Of a stretch of DNA of 47,553 bases, positions 30,965-39,535 are shown piece after piece (within the stretch, counting starts at the first letter, position 1; the number at the start of each line of letters is the position of its first letter). The translations under genes and the position numbers were made by a program. The stretch is from Solobacterium sp. (lineage in GTDB: Bacteria > Bacillota_I > Bacilli_A > Erysipelotrichales > Erysipelotrichaceae). The stretch is from contig JAILQT010000013.1 of NCBI GenBank assembly GCA_024698805.1, positions 1-47,553 on the forward strand, given 5' to 3'. Below the pieces are notes generated by a model. That model was not told where the DNA came from. It did no database searches and saw only the letters and a list, made by a program, of their open reading frames with translations.

Positions 30965-32923
30965 TTATGCGGCGGGATCGAATCCCCTGGCATTCACATA
31001 ACCGTCGAACATGGACGTCGCGATCCTGCCGGGGTTCTTTACCGTCTGCCCGAGCGGGATCACCCTGGAGAATTCCTTTTCGAACGCGCAGATCAGGTCT
31101 TTGTCCGCCTTCGTCCCCATCGCCAGGATCACCTGGTCCGCAGGGATCACTTCCGCAGCCTGGTCTTCCGTACGGATGACCTTCACGCCGTCTTCCGTGA
31201 TCCCGCTGAGCAGGCATCCGGGTTTCAGTGTCAGGGCTCTGCCGTCCATCTGCTTCATGACGTCATCAAAGATCGCGGGATACATCGTCATGCCGATCTT
31301 CGGCAGCATATCCACGACGGTGATGTCGAGTCCCGGATCTTCACGGAACAGCTTCTCGGCTGTTTCCAGACCTGTGAGCCCGCCGCCGATGATGACTGTT
31401 TTGCCCGTGATCTTTTTCTTCCCGCTGATCACATCGGAAGCCAGGGAGACATTCGCATTGCAGATACCGGGCAGATCCGGTACGATCGGTTTCCCGCCGG
31501 AAGCCAGGAATACAGCTTCGGGGCTGCCTTCCTTTACGAGCTCCGGCGTCGCTTCAACACCGAGCTTCACCTTTACGTCTGCCTTTTCCATTGCCAGGCG
31601 CAGGGTCGTTGCGAGCCAGCCGACCTTGTCCTTGTACGGTGCGCTTGCACAGGCAAGGTTCAGCTCGCCGCCCAGTACATCGCTCTTTTCATAGAGGGTG
31701 ACATCGAATCCCCTCTGTCCGAGGACTGCCGCAGCCTCCATGCCGGCAACACCGCCGCCGACGACAGCGACCTTCCTGCCGCAGCCGTTCTTTTCCGGTG
31801 CTTCGTGGAAGACGCCTTCCCTGCCGACCTTCGGGTTTACGGAACAGCGCATGTAGCCGACGGTCATCAGCGATTCGAAGCAGTACAGGCAGCCGATGCA
31901 GTGGGCGATCTCATCGTCTCTGCCTGCTGCAGCCTTGCGGATCCATTCCGGATCGGCGATATGCTGGCGGCCGATGCCGACGAAATCACAGGCACCGTCC
32001 TGCAGGAGCTTCTCGGCTACGGAAGGGCTCTTGATGTTGGATACACCGATGACAGGGACACTGACGGCGTCCTTGATCGTCTTTGTCTCTTTTTCACGGC
32101 ATCCCTGGGCATAGGAATACGGTTCTTCGTTCTCGCTGTGCGGGCAGAAATAGTTGCCGTTCGATACATCGAGGAAGTCCGCGCCGGCAGCTTCGAGTGT
32201 CTTTGCGATCTCGACGCCGTCGGACAGCTTCAGGGAATCGGGATGGAACGGGTCATGTTCATCGCAGCTGAAGCGGACGCCGACAGGGAAGTCCTTCCCG
32301 CAGACTGCCTTGATGCCCTGGATGATCTCCGTGATCAGGCGGCACCTGTTCTCCACGCTCCCGCCGTACCGGTCTTCACGATTGTTGAAAGCAGGGGAAA
32401 GGAATTCACACAGCAGGTAGCCGTGGGCACCGTGGATCTCGACGCCGTCGAAGTCCGCGGCTTTGCAGGCAGCGGCCGTCATGATGAACTGCTGCTTCAG
32501 TTCCTCGATCTCTTCCAGTGTCAGGGGGTCGGGCATAACGCCGCTGACATTCGGCACAGCACTGGGCGCCACGATCCTGCCGTTGTTCATCTCGGGGGCA
32601 TTCGTGCTGCCGCCGTGATGGATCTGGGCAAAGATCTTTGTCCCGTACTGGTGCACGCGGGCTGTCATCTGCGCCAGGGGCTGTATATTCATCGGGTTCA
32701 GCGCATACATCTGGCGCGGGAATGCCACGCCGTGGACCTGGTTGACACGGAAAATCTCCGTGACGATCAGGCCGACACCGCCTTTGGCGCGTTCTTCATA
32801 GTAACGTGTCAGCTGTTCGGTAGGGGTACCGTCCAGTCCTGCATATCCGGTCGTCATTGCCGTCATGACCGCACGGTTTTTGATCTGGCAGGTGCCCAGA
32901 TAACCTTTTTCAAGCAATTTCAT
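30965..32923 (-). CDS. NADH:flavin oxidoreductase (OYE/FadH-like, FMN, 4Fe-4S, FAD)
   Basis: A 652-residue flavo-iron-sulfur reductase of the 2,4-dienoyl-CoA reductase/enoate reductase type. An N-terminal OYE TIM barrel binds FMN (IFAQIHHGGSTNAPEM; VEIHGAHGYLLCEFLSP; RYGGSVENRCR). A 4Fe-4S cluster segment follows at about residues 340-360 (CIGCLYC ... RCS). The C-terminal half holds FAD/NAD(P) Rossmann folds (VAVVGGGVAGMEAA; VIIGGGLTGLETAE). Members reduce enoates, dienoyl-CoA or bile-acid-type C=C bonds. The - strand start at 32923 follows GGAGG (32929-32933); the TTG at 32935 is rejected. It is transcribed divergently from a TetR regulator, with an operator-like palindrome 15 bases upstream of its ATG. 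Confidence 0.9.
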   Translation of the reverse strand: MKLLEKGYLGTCQIKNRAVMTAMTTGYAGLDGTPTEQLTRYYEERAKGGVGLIVTEIFRVNQVHGVAFPRQMYALNPMNIQPLAQMTARVHQYGTKIFAQIHHGGSTNAPEMNNGRIVAPSAVPNVSGVMPDPLTLEEIEELKQQFIMTAAACKAADFDGVEIHGAHGYLLCEFLSPAFNNREDRYGGSVENRCRLITEIIQGIKAVCGKDFPVGVRFSCDEHDPFHPDSLKLSDGVEIAKTLEAAGADFLDVSNGNYFCPHSENEEPYSYAQGCREKETKTIKDAVSVPVIGVSNIKSPSVAEKLLQDGACDFVGIGRQHIADPEWIRKAAAGRDDEIAHCIGCLYCFESLMTVGYMRCSVNPKVGREGVFHEAPEKNGCGRKVAVVGGGVAGMEAAAVLGQRGFDVTLYEKSDVLGGELNLACASAPYKDKVGWLATTLRLAMEKADVKVKLGVEATPELVKEGSPEAVFLASGGKPIVPDLPGICNANVSLASDVISGKKKITGKTVIIGGGLTGLETAEKLFREDPGLDITVVDMLPKIGMTMYPAIFDDVMKQMDGRALTLKPGCLLSGITEDGVKVIRTEDQAAEVIPADQVILAMGTKADKDLICAFEKEFSRVIPLGQTVKNPGRIATSMFDGYVNARGFDPAA

Positions 32924-32937
32924 GATATCCTCCAATT

Positions 32938-32953
32938 ATGCACACTTGTGCAT
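32938..32953. promoter_or_regulatory. Palindromic operator between reductase and TetR genes
   Basis: ATGCACA-CT-TGTGCAT is a perfect 7+7 palindrome in the short divergent region (32924-33040). A half match, TTGCACAA, stands at 33010-33017, nearer the regulator start. TetR-family repressors bind palindromes of this size. The arrangement suggests that the regulator at 33041 controls both itself and the reductase. Confidence 0.55.
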
Positions 32954-33040
32954 CTGTTTATTTCATGATATGAAGTAGGAAAACAGGACGTCAACACAGC
33001 CGGAACATGTTGCACAAATTCAACGAAAGTGAGCACATTT

Positions 33041-33601
33041 ATGAAGCCAATGGATCATGCCTATAAGAACCTGTCCTGCCAGCTGATCACGGAAGCCCTT
33101 TTCCGCCTGATGGAAAAAGAGGATTACAGCGATATCACGATCTCCGAGATCACGATGGAGGCAGGCGTTGCCAGGCGTACATTTTATCTGAATTTCAGCT
33201 CAAAGGAAGAGATCCTGGACAGGCATTATGAGACCCTGATCCGGGAATATGACGAAAATATCACCGCGGAGACCGCAAACGATATCCGGAAACAGGCAGA
33301 GTATTTTTTTGCCTTCTGGCAGCGCCACCGCGCATACGCTTCGCTGCTTGAAAAAAACGGCATGCTGTATATGCTGGTGAACCGCTTCCACCTGTATCTG
33401 GACAGGACAGGCTTAACTTTTGCAGGCGGTGTACCTTCCACGGAACTGGTGTATCTTTCCTCCTATATCGCAGGGGGACTCTGGATGATGCTGCAGGCAT
33501 GGCTGCAGAGGGGGTTCCGGGAGACGCCGCAGCAGCTGGCAGCGATCTTCGCTTCCGCTGCGGGACTTGCCGGTTCCGGCAGGGAAGTACATGCCGGATA
33601 A
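33041..33601 (+). CDS. TetR/AcrR-family transcriptional regulator
   Basis: A 186-residue TetR-like regulator. The helix-turn-helix region reads YSDITISEITMEAGVARRTFYLNFSSKEEIL (about residues 25-55): the T-F-Y-x-x-F-x-S-K-E recognition helix. The C-terminal domain has the DhaS-like segment FFAFWQRHRAYASLLEKNG. ATG 33041 is chosen because GAAAGTGAG lies upstream; GTG 33029 is possible but lacks a ribosome site. It is divergent from the flavin reductase, with a palindrome between them. It therefore probably represses that gene and itself, relieved by a substrate of the enzyme (inference). Confidence 0.85.
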   Translation: MKPMDHAYKNLSCQLITEALFRLMEKEDYSDITISEITMEAGVARRTFYLNFSSKEEILDRHYETLIREYDENITAETANDIRKQAEYFFAFWQRHRAYASLLEKNGMLYMLVNRFHLYLDRTGLTFAGGVPSTELVYLSSYIAGGLWMMLQAWLQRGFRETPQQLAAIFASAAGLAGSGREVHAG

Positions 33602-33669
33602 ACAGATCATTCTTTTTGACAGCGGCGATCGGCCGTACGGATAATAGTAATGGAATGGAGGATGGGAAT

Positions 33670-35577
33670 ATGAAGCACGTCCGGACTCTTTTCAGCAGAA
33701 AAAACAATGCCCGATGGAAGGTGCTCGACCAGGCATTCTTTTCGATATTTATCACCTTTTCACTGATCGAACTGACCAATGTCGCCGCCGGCCTGATCGA
33801 CGGCCTGATCGTCAGCAACTTCCTGAATGCAGAAGCCATGGCTGCGGCAGGTATCGCCCATCCGATCTTCAGCATCTCCGGCATCTTCGGCGGTATGCTC
33901 GCCACAGGCATGCAGACGAAGTGCACGAGGGAGCTGGGCAGGGGGGACGTACCGGGCTTCAACCGGATCTTCAGCGCAGTACTGTATATCGGCACGGTAT
34001 TCTCAGTATCTTTGGGCATACTGCTGTTTCTGGGTGCGAGGCCGCTTGCCGTATTCCTGGGTGCCAGCGGGAAGGGCGCAGAGCTGGCTGTACTGGCGGC
34101 GAAGTACCTGCAGGGCGTGCTGATCGGCCTGCCCGCGCTGGTCATGAACGGCGTCCTTGCGTCTGCCGTCCAGATGGACAGCGGCCGCAGACGGGTCATG
34201 ACTGCATCCAAACTCGCATCTGTAACGAACATCCTTTTTGACCTGGCTGCCGTCGCCCTGCATACCGGTATGTTCGGCATCGGGCTTGCCACGGCACTGT
34301 CGCAGTATTGTTCCACTGTGTACCTGCTGCTCCACTTCAGCACGAAAGACAGGATGCTTGAGGTCCTGCCCCTGCATACAGACCTGAAGGAATTCCTGAA
34401 CCTGCTCTCCTGCGGCACGGAAAAAGCGCTCCGCAGGCTGACCAATGTGATACGCCCGCTCCTGATGAACAAACTGATCATTTTCTTCGGCGGGTCCATG
34501 GCGATGACCGCCATGAGCGTCAACCACAGCGTCAGTGACTTTACAAGGTTCTTCGCAGTCGGTCTTGCGGATGCGACCGCTCTGCAGGTCGGTGTCCTCT
34601 TCGGCGAGATGAATGAGGAGGGCATCCATGAATCGGTGAAATGCGCACTGCGTTACTGTGCCGTGTTCTGCGGCCTTGTCTGCGCGGTCTTCTTCCTGTT
34701 TGCGAGACCGATCGCGAAACTCTTCATAGCCGAAGAAGGGGAACTGCTGGAGATGACGGTCTTTACACTCCGGATGATCGCCCTGCAGGCACCGCTTGCC
34801 GGCATCCTGCAGCCCCGCATCAGCTATCTGCAGGCTGTCGAGCATATCCGGAACATGCAGGGTCTGACGCTGCTCTCGAAGCTGGTCTATGTGGTCCCTG
34901 CCGCCTTCGTGCTGGGGACTTTCTTCGGTGCCTACGGTGTCCTGGCGAGTTTCCTCGTGAGCGATATCCTCTCCCTGCTGACGGTACGGTGGTTCTACAG
35001 TTTCCGTAAGCGCAAACTGAGTCCGGGTCTGGATGATTATCTGGACCTTCCGCCGGATTTCCACCGGCAGCCCGGTGATATCATCGACCTCGATGTGCGC
35101 GACCTGGATGATGTATCCCTGACCTCCGAACAGATCATGCTGTTCTGCAGGGGGCATAAGATCGGCCGGAAGGTCGGATACAGCGCCGCACTGTGCTTTG
35201 AGGAACTGGCCGCGAATACGATCCAGCACGGCTTCCCCAAATGTAAAAAGAATCCCGGCATCGACCTGCGCCTGGTCTGCAATCCGAAGGAGCTGATCAT
35301 GCGCATCCAGGACAACTGTGCCGCATTCAATGTCGAGAGGCAGATCGCCATGGCAGTCAGCGACAATTCGCTGGACATGGAGGAGAAGATCGGCCTGAAG
35401 ATACTCGGCAGTATGGCTTCCAGTATCAAATATGTGCATACGCTTGAGACAAATAATGTGATCCTCAGGTTCCCTGTTGAGACGGCAGTAGAGCCTGCAA
35501 AGGAACAGGATACAGATCGCTGCAGCGTATTTGGAAAGGAAGACGGATATGATCGATCATCGCAACGGAAGAAATAA
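33670..35577 (+). CDS. MATE transporter fused to RsbW-like ATPase domain
   Basis: A 635-residue fusion. Residues about 15-445 are a MATE/MOP-superfamily transporter with about 12 membrane segments; NVAAGLIDGLIVSNFLNAEAMAAAGIAHP and MSVNHSVSDFTRFFAVGLADAT are the duplicated MATE-type segments. Residues about 490-600 are a HATPase domain: N box AALCFEELAANTIQHGF (E-x-x-x-N), G1 as QDNCAAFN (Asp kept, glycine replaced by Cys), and G2 as EKIGLKIL (kept). Such domains bind ATP in anti-sigma kinases. Here it probably regulates transport or relays a signal. ATG 33670 lies eight bases after GGAGG. The C-terminus overlaps the next gene start by 29 bases. Confidence 0.8.
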   Translation: MKHVRTLFSRKNNARWKVLDQAFFSIFITFSLIELTNVAAGLIDGLIVSNFLNAEAMAAAGIAHPIFSISGIFGGMLATGMQTKCTRELGRGDVPGFNRIFSAVLYIGTVFSVSLGILLFLGARPLAVFLGASGKGAELAVLAAKYLQGVLIGLPALVMNGVLASAVQMDSGRRRVMTASKLASVTNILFDLAAVALHTGMFGIGLATALSQYCSTVYLLLHFSTKDRMLEVLPLHTDLKEFLNLLSCGTEKALRRLTNVIRPLLMNKLIIFFGGSMAMTAMSVNHSVSDFTRFFAVGLADATALQVGVLFGEMNEEGIHESVKCALRYCAVFCGLVCAVFFLFARPIAKLFIAEEGELLEMTVFTLRMIALQAPLAGILQPRISYLQAVEHIRNMQGLTLLSKLVYVVPAAFVLGTFFGAYGVLASFLVSDILSLLTVRWFYSFRKRKLSPGLDDYLDLPPDFHRQPGDIIDLDVRDLDDVSLTSEQIMLFCRGHKIGRKVGYSAALCFEELAANTIQHGFPKCKKNPGIDLRLVCNPKELIMRIQDNCAAFNVERQIAMAVSDNSLDMEEKIGLKILGSMASSIKYVHTLETNNVILRFPVETAVEPAKEQDTDRCSVFGKEDGYDRSSQRKK

Positions 35578-37087
35578 AAAGAAAAACAGAGCCGTTACAC
35601 AGTCTGTCCTGTGTTCCGTCCTGGCATCGGTGCTCTTTGCGGCATCCTGCAGCGCCGGACCGTCCGGATCAGCGGGTTCCGGTGAACAGGAAATAAAGAT
35701 CGGGATCACGGCGCCAAGTGCGATCGAACGGACGATCGCTCCCGGGCGTCATTTCAAGGCTGCAGGCGTACTGGACGGCGACGTACCGGACGATGCCGTT
35801 CTGAAAGTGGCGCTGCTGGATGAAGCAGGAAAGGAAGTCCGTTTCGCCGCATCCCCGCAGAAGGGGACAGACCGTGTCGTGACCGGCAGTGTCGGCGGCG
35901 AGATCACCGATTTTGAGGGTGAGACCGGTTTTTCCGAGATTGCCTATACAGCACCGGAACTGGTCGTTGCCGATACGGAGGATCCCGGAGCGTCTGCGCA
36001 TGACGCCACCGTGAAATTCGTCTATACGGATACAACCTTCTACGCCCTTATCGTCTCGGCCACCGATACGGCGCACGGCCTGGCTGAACCGGACGGCTAT
36101 GAACTGACCGATCACGAAGGGAAGCCGTATGATGCGCTGCCGGAAGGAAAATATACGGTACAGGTCACCCTGTCTTCCGCAGACGGGAAAGAGCTTGCCT
36201 CCGCATCCGAAGAGATCGCGATCGGCTGGACGAACGGTACGGTCATCCACGAGATGACGAACATGAATGTCTTTCAGAAGGGAGGGAAGGACCTGCTCAT
36301 TTCCTGGGCACAGGAGGAAGACCTGACGGTCATCGATGACCTCCTGCCCGGCTTCTTCGATCCGTTCTACCAGATGTCGACGATGCCGATGTCTGTCTGC
36401 TGCGAGACAGCGGAGTACCTGCCGGGAACGATCCATATGCTCGTGTACGGCAACAGCTCCGGCAGTGCGTCGTATGCGCTTGAAGTCGCGAAGTACCTGC
36501 AGCTTGAACACAGGACGGAAGACCCTGCTTTTGCGAAATATTACATGTTTGACCTGGGGGAACCCAGCTTTGCCGGGAAACAGGCAGTGATCACTGCGTT
36601 TGGCGAAGATGAGAATATACACATCTGCCGGATCGACCATGTCCGGGAGGAAACGCAGGACGGCGTGTTCCTGAACACGGAAGAGCATGTGCTCGGGAGC
36701 GATACCGATCCTTCGGACGGCTGGACTGTCCCGGAAGGGACGTTTGCCGTTGCGGGTGTGATGAAGCCTTACCAGCTGCAGGACGATGAACTTGTGCCGG
36801 ATGAAGAGGTCTGCGGCTTTTACACCTTTTCAAACGGGGCGGATTCACTTATCTACACGTTCGTGCCTTCCGACGGGTCGGAACCTTTCACCATCACGAA
36901 AGCGGCAGGCGTCAGCCGGATCGATACGCCGGATGAGCAGCAGGATCCCGCACTCTATGAGTTCTACAATGTGTTCCCGGAAGACACCCTGCAGGCAGGG
37001 CTCTCGTATGAGGTCACGGTGCAGGCATATGACCGGAACGGCATGGCGGTCCCGGACGCAGTCTGCGTATTCACGCTTGAGCGCTGA
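35549..37087 (+). CDS. Large predicted lipoprotein
   Basis: A 512-residue secreted protein. After a basic start (MIDHRNGRNKKKNR) comes a hydrophobic signal with lipobox FAASC (Cys about residue 34), then a Ser/Gly/Ala linker. The mature protein is beta-rich, acidic and has no family that I recognise; it has Ig-like phrases such as YTVQVTLSSADGKELASAS and SYEVTVQAYDRNGMAVPD. The start is ATG 35549 with AAAGGA eight bases upstream; the TTG at 35531 is rejected. It overlaps the end of the MATE fusion by 29 bases, so the two genes are coupled and it may be an extracellular partner of the transporter (inference). Confidence 0.65.
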   Translation: MIDHRNGRNKKKNRAVTQSVLCSVLASVLFAASCSAGPSGSAGSGEQEIKIGITAPSAIERTIAPGRHFKAAGVLDGDVPDDAVLKVALLDEAGKEVRFAASPQKGTDRVVTGSVGGEITDFEGETGFSEIAYTAPELVVADTEDPGASAHDATVKFVYTDTTFYALIVSATDTAHGLAEPDGYELTDHEGKPYDALPEGKYTVQVTLSSADGKELASASEEIAIGWTNGTVIHEMTNMNVFQKGGKDLLISWAQEEDLTVIDDLLPGFFDPFYQMSTMPMSVCCETAEYLPGTIHMLVYGNSSGSASYALEVAKYLQLEHRTEDPAFAKYYMFDLGEPSFAGKQAVITAFGEDENIHICRIDHVREETQDGVFLNTEEHVLGSDTDPSDGWTVPEGTFAVAGVMKPYQLQDDELVPDEEVCGFYTFSNGADSLIYTFVPSDGSEPFTITKAAGVSRIDTPDEQQDPALYEFYNVFPEDTLQAGLSYEVTVQAYDRNGMAVPDAVCVFTLER

Positions 37088-37128
37088 TGGAATGAAGCGG
37101 AACTGTATGATTCTTTCCGGCTGATTTG

Positions 37129-37137
37129 TGCTATGAT
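37129..37137 (+). promoter_or_regulatory. Extended -10 promoter of the zinc-ribbon/lysozyme unit
   Basis: TGCTATGAT matches TGnTATnAT. Transcription would begin near 37144. The leader that follows has inverted repeats ACCGTT/AACGGT (37152-37157/37170-37175) and CCTGT/ACAGG (37184-37188/37197-37201) before ATG 37225. Confidence 0.5.
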
Positions 37138-37224
37138 TCCCAATAGACGAAACCGTTGTACAGACTGTGAACGGTGAAAAGGACCTGTCTGTGATCACAG
37201 GCGGACCGGGAGGCTTTCGATCAT

Positions 37225-38223
37225 ATGGATGAAACAAAGATGAAGACAATGTCATTCGTCTGTCCCTCCTGCGGCGGCAGGATGGAACTGTCGGCGGACG
37301 GGAAAACAGCTGTCTGCCCGTACTGCGGGCATACGGTGCTCATTGACAGGGAAGACAGCGCGCAGAAGGAATATGAACGGCGCATCGCGGAAGCACGCGC
37401 CGAAGAGGATATCCGGGACCTGCAGACCAGAAGGCAGCGCCGGCGCCGGCTCAAAGGCTGGCTCATCGGTCTCTGCGTTATTGCGGCGATCTGCCTGGTC
37501 AATGTGCTGATCCCGGACTCCCCGCTGCAGAGACTTGTATTCCCGCAGACAGCGGATCCGTTTGCGTCCGTGGATATCCGGTTCTCCGGCATGTCCGGTC
37601 AGGGCAGGGCAGAACTGCAGGTCAGAGACCGCAGTGCGGAGTATGCGGGGGAAGCTCGGTATGAAGTCAGGCCGGACAGCGGCCTAAGCAACGGGGATAC
37701 AGTCACGGTAAAGGCAAAGGCTCCTGCCGGCTGGCGTTTTGAACCTTCGGAAAAACAGTTCACGGTGGAAGGACTCACCTGCTGGGTGACGGAGAGCTCC
37801 CAGCTGGACGGGGACAATCTTTCCGCAATCCATGCCAACACCGAACGCCTGATCCGGGAGGACTGGGACGAGATCGTTTCCTCTTCTCTTGCCAGTGACA
37901 TTACCTTTACCCCGTACCGGATGTACCTGTTCATTTCGGACGAAGAGACCGGGTATGAATACAATGTTCTCTATGACACATATGAAGTAAACGTCACACG
38001 CGCGGACGGATCTGTCTTCACCGGTTATGAAGCCTGCCGCTACTCAGATCTGAAGATCCCGGCAGACGGGATCCTGACAGCGGATTACGGAAGCCTTATG
38101 GGTTTCAACTTCGGATACACCCAGGGATTCTCCTATGCCCACTCCTTCTCCGGCTGGACCGACGCTGCCGAAATGGAAGCGGATCTCCGCCATGTACGCG
38201 ACGGATACCATCTCGCAGAATGA
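37225..38223 (+). CDS. Zinc-ribbon membrane protein
   Basis: A 332-residue protein: N-terminal zinc ribbon CPSCGGRMEL...CPYCG (about residues 13-36), a charged coiled helix (RRIAEARAEEDIRDLQTRRQ), one membrane segment (about 75-92, LIGLCVIAAICLVNVLI), then an outside domain of about 240 residues that I do not recognise. Topology is like the common Firmicutes 'zinc ribbon plus single membrane helix' proteins. The start is ATG 37225; GGGAGG is 11 bases upstream, rather far, and ATG 37240 is an alternative. The stop overlaps the lysozyme start (ATGA), so the two are translated together. Confidence 0.65.
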   Translation: MDETKMKTMSFVCPSCGGRMELSADGKTAVCPYCGHTVLIDREDSAQKEYERRIAEARAEEDIRDLQTRRQRRRRLKGWLIGLCVIAAICLVNVLIPDSPLQRLVFPQTADPFASVDIRFSGMSGQGRAELQVRDRSAEYAGEARYEVRPDSGLSNGDTVTVKAKAPAGWRFEPSEKQFTVEGLTCWVTESSQLDGDNLSAIHANTERLIREDWDEIVSSSLASDITFTPYRMYLFISDEETGYEYNVLYDTYEVNVTRADGSVFTGYEACRYSDLKIPADGILTADYGSLMGFNFGYTQGFSYAHSFSGWTDAAEMEADLRHVRDGYHLAE

Positions 38224-38993
38224 ACAGGGGCAGAGACCGGATGAACAAAGGACTGAAAAGACTGCTGATCATCGTATTTATAACTGCAGCAGCGGTATTT
38301 CTGACTGTCTTCCTGCTGGCCAAACAGAAGAAGATCTTTATCAATAAATGGTTCGTAGATGAAGACAGCAGCACGATCGGGGCCGATGTCTCCTCCTATC
38401 AGGCAGACATCGATATGGATAAGCTGAAAGAACAGGGGATCCGGTTCGTTTATATCAAGGCGACTGAAGGAAGCAGCTCCCAGGATCCAAGATTTGCGGA
38501 AAACTGGGAGAATGCGGAAAACGCAGGCCTGCTGTCCGGCGCATACCACTTCTTTTCGTATGACAGCCCCGGAAAGACGCAGGCAGAGAATTTCATCCGG
38601 ACAGTCGGCACAGACCTGGAGGGAAGGCTCCTGCCGGTCGTCGATGTGGAATACTATGGCGACAAGGAACAGAACCCGCCTGAAAAAGCAGATGTCGTAA
38701 GGGAACTGCAGGTATATCTGGAAAGGATCGAAAAAGAATACGGCGTAAAGGCTGTGATCTATACAAGGCCGGATATCTACAGAAAATATCTCAAGGGTGA
38801 ATTCGACGATCACAAAAAATGGATCTCCAGCCTGTATACCCCTCTGAGCTGGAATTATCAGGATGACTGGTATATCTGGCAGTATCTGAACCGGGGGCAG
38901 CTGGAAGGCTATACAGGCGGTGAAAAGTACATCGACCTGAATGTCCTGAACAAAGATAAGGATCTGGAAGACCTGGTCATAGACCGTAAGTAG
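38220..38993 (+). CDS. Membrane-anchored GH25 lysozyme
   Basis: A 257-residue protein with one membrane anchor (residues about 13-34) and an outside glycoside hydrolase family 25 domain. GH25 motifs: GADVSSYQADIDMDKLK (Asp56 at the first strand), IKATEGSS, GAYHFFSYD, and the catalytic D-V-E in LLPVVDVEYYG (about residues 140-150), then IYTRPDIYRKYL and WYIWQYLNRG. GH25 enzymes cut the MurNAc-GlcNAc bond of peptidoglycan. It probably remodels the cell's own wall, as it is anchored and not phage-associated. ATG 38220 overlaps the previous stop; ATG 38241 is a possible alternative start. Confidence 0.85.
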   Translation: MNRGRDRMNKGLKRLLIIVFITAAAVFLTVFLLAKQKKIFINKWFVDEDSSTIGADVSSYQADIDMDKLKEQGIRFVYIKATEGSSSQDPRFAENWENAENAGLLSGAYHFFSYDSPGKTQAENFIRTVGTDLEGRLLPVVDVEYYGDKEQNPPEKADVVRELQVYLERIEKEYGVKAVIYTRPDIYRKYLKGEFDDHKKWISSLYTPLSWNYQDDWYIWQYLNRGQLEGYTGGEKYIDLNVLNKDKDLEDLVIDRK

Positions 38994-39138
38994 GCAGATC
39001 CCCGTTCCGGGAACTGCGGGGGAAATACGATGACTGCTGAAGCCGGGTCCGGATGTGCTCGCCGATGCGGTGGGCTTATGTACTTTTGACCTGCCTGTCA
39101 TCCCAATGGCCTGGTCTTCGGCCTGAAAAAAGAAACAA

Positions 39139-39167
39139 TAACTGTCTGTGATGACTGACAGCAGTTA
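39139..39167 (+). promoter_or_regulatory. Inverted repeat before the small membrane gene (element copy 2)
   Basis: TAACTGTC...GACAGCAGTTA, with TAACTG (39139-39144) facing CAGTTA (39162-39167) and CTGTC facing GACAG (39157-39161). Its reverse complement holds CTGTCAGTCATCACAGACAG, which differs from CTGTCATCATCACGGACAG at 22122-22140 by one gap and one change. It ends three bases before the GGAGG of the gene at 39180. The rest of the 38994-39179 gap has a CCCCG/CGGGG hairpin (39000-39021) and nothing else clear. Confidence 0.4.
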
Positions 39168-39179
39168 ACGGAGGTTTTT

Positions 39180-39509
39180 ATGGAATCTGTTCTTATCCCT
39201 GCGGCCATCGGCACATTGATCATCGTTCTCGGTGTAATAAATCTGAAAGGGAATATTGATACCCTGCACCGGTATCACCGCAAAAGGGTGCGCGAGGAAG
39301 ACAGGCTGCCTTACGGAAGGGCAGTCGGAACGGGTACGATCCTCGTCGGTTGTTCCCTGATCGTCAAAGCATGTTTCGATTTTGCATCGGCGGAACTGAA
39401 GATGCCGCTGCCCGAATCGGTCGGTACGATCGTTTCCGCTGTCTGCCTTATTGCCGGTTTTGTGATCATCACCTGCGCGATGTTCAGATATAACAAAGGG
39501 ATATTCTAA
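39180..39509 (+). CDS. Small integral membrane protein
   Basis: A 109-residue protein with three membrane segments (about residues 4-20, 48-68 and 83-101), separated by a basic cytosolic loop (LHRYHRKRVREEDR). No cysteine or charged motif suggests a function. It resembles the general shape of DUF3784-like small membrane proteins, but I cannot assign it firmly. GGAGG is seven bases before ATG 39180. The inverted repeat just upstream suggests it is regulated. The methyltransferase gene follows 26 bases after its stop. Confidence 0.55.
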   Translation: MESVLIPAAIGTLIIVLGVINLKGNIDTLHRYHRKRVREEDRLPYGRAVGTGTILVGCSLIVKACFDFASAELKMPLPESVGTIVSAVCLIAGFVIITCAMFRYNKGIF

Positions 39510-39535
39510 AACAGTGTCTTCGGGGGGGGACGGAT

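Noticed and set aside
30953-32968. A 671-codon + strand open frame opposite the flavin reductase
   Set aside because: The - strand reads a textbook OYE/FeS/FAD enzyme. The + strand frame has no domain and only arises from GC-rich third positions.
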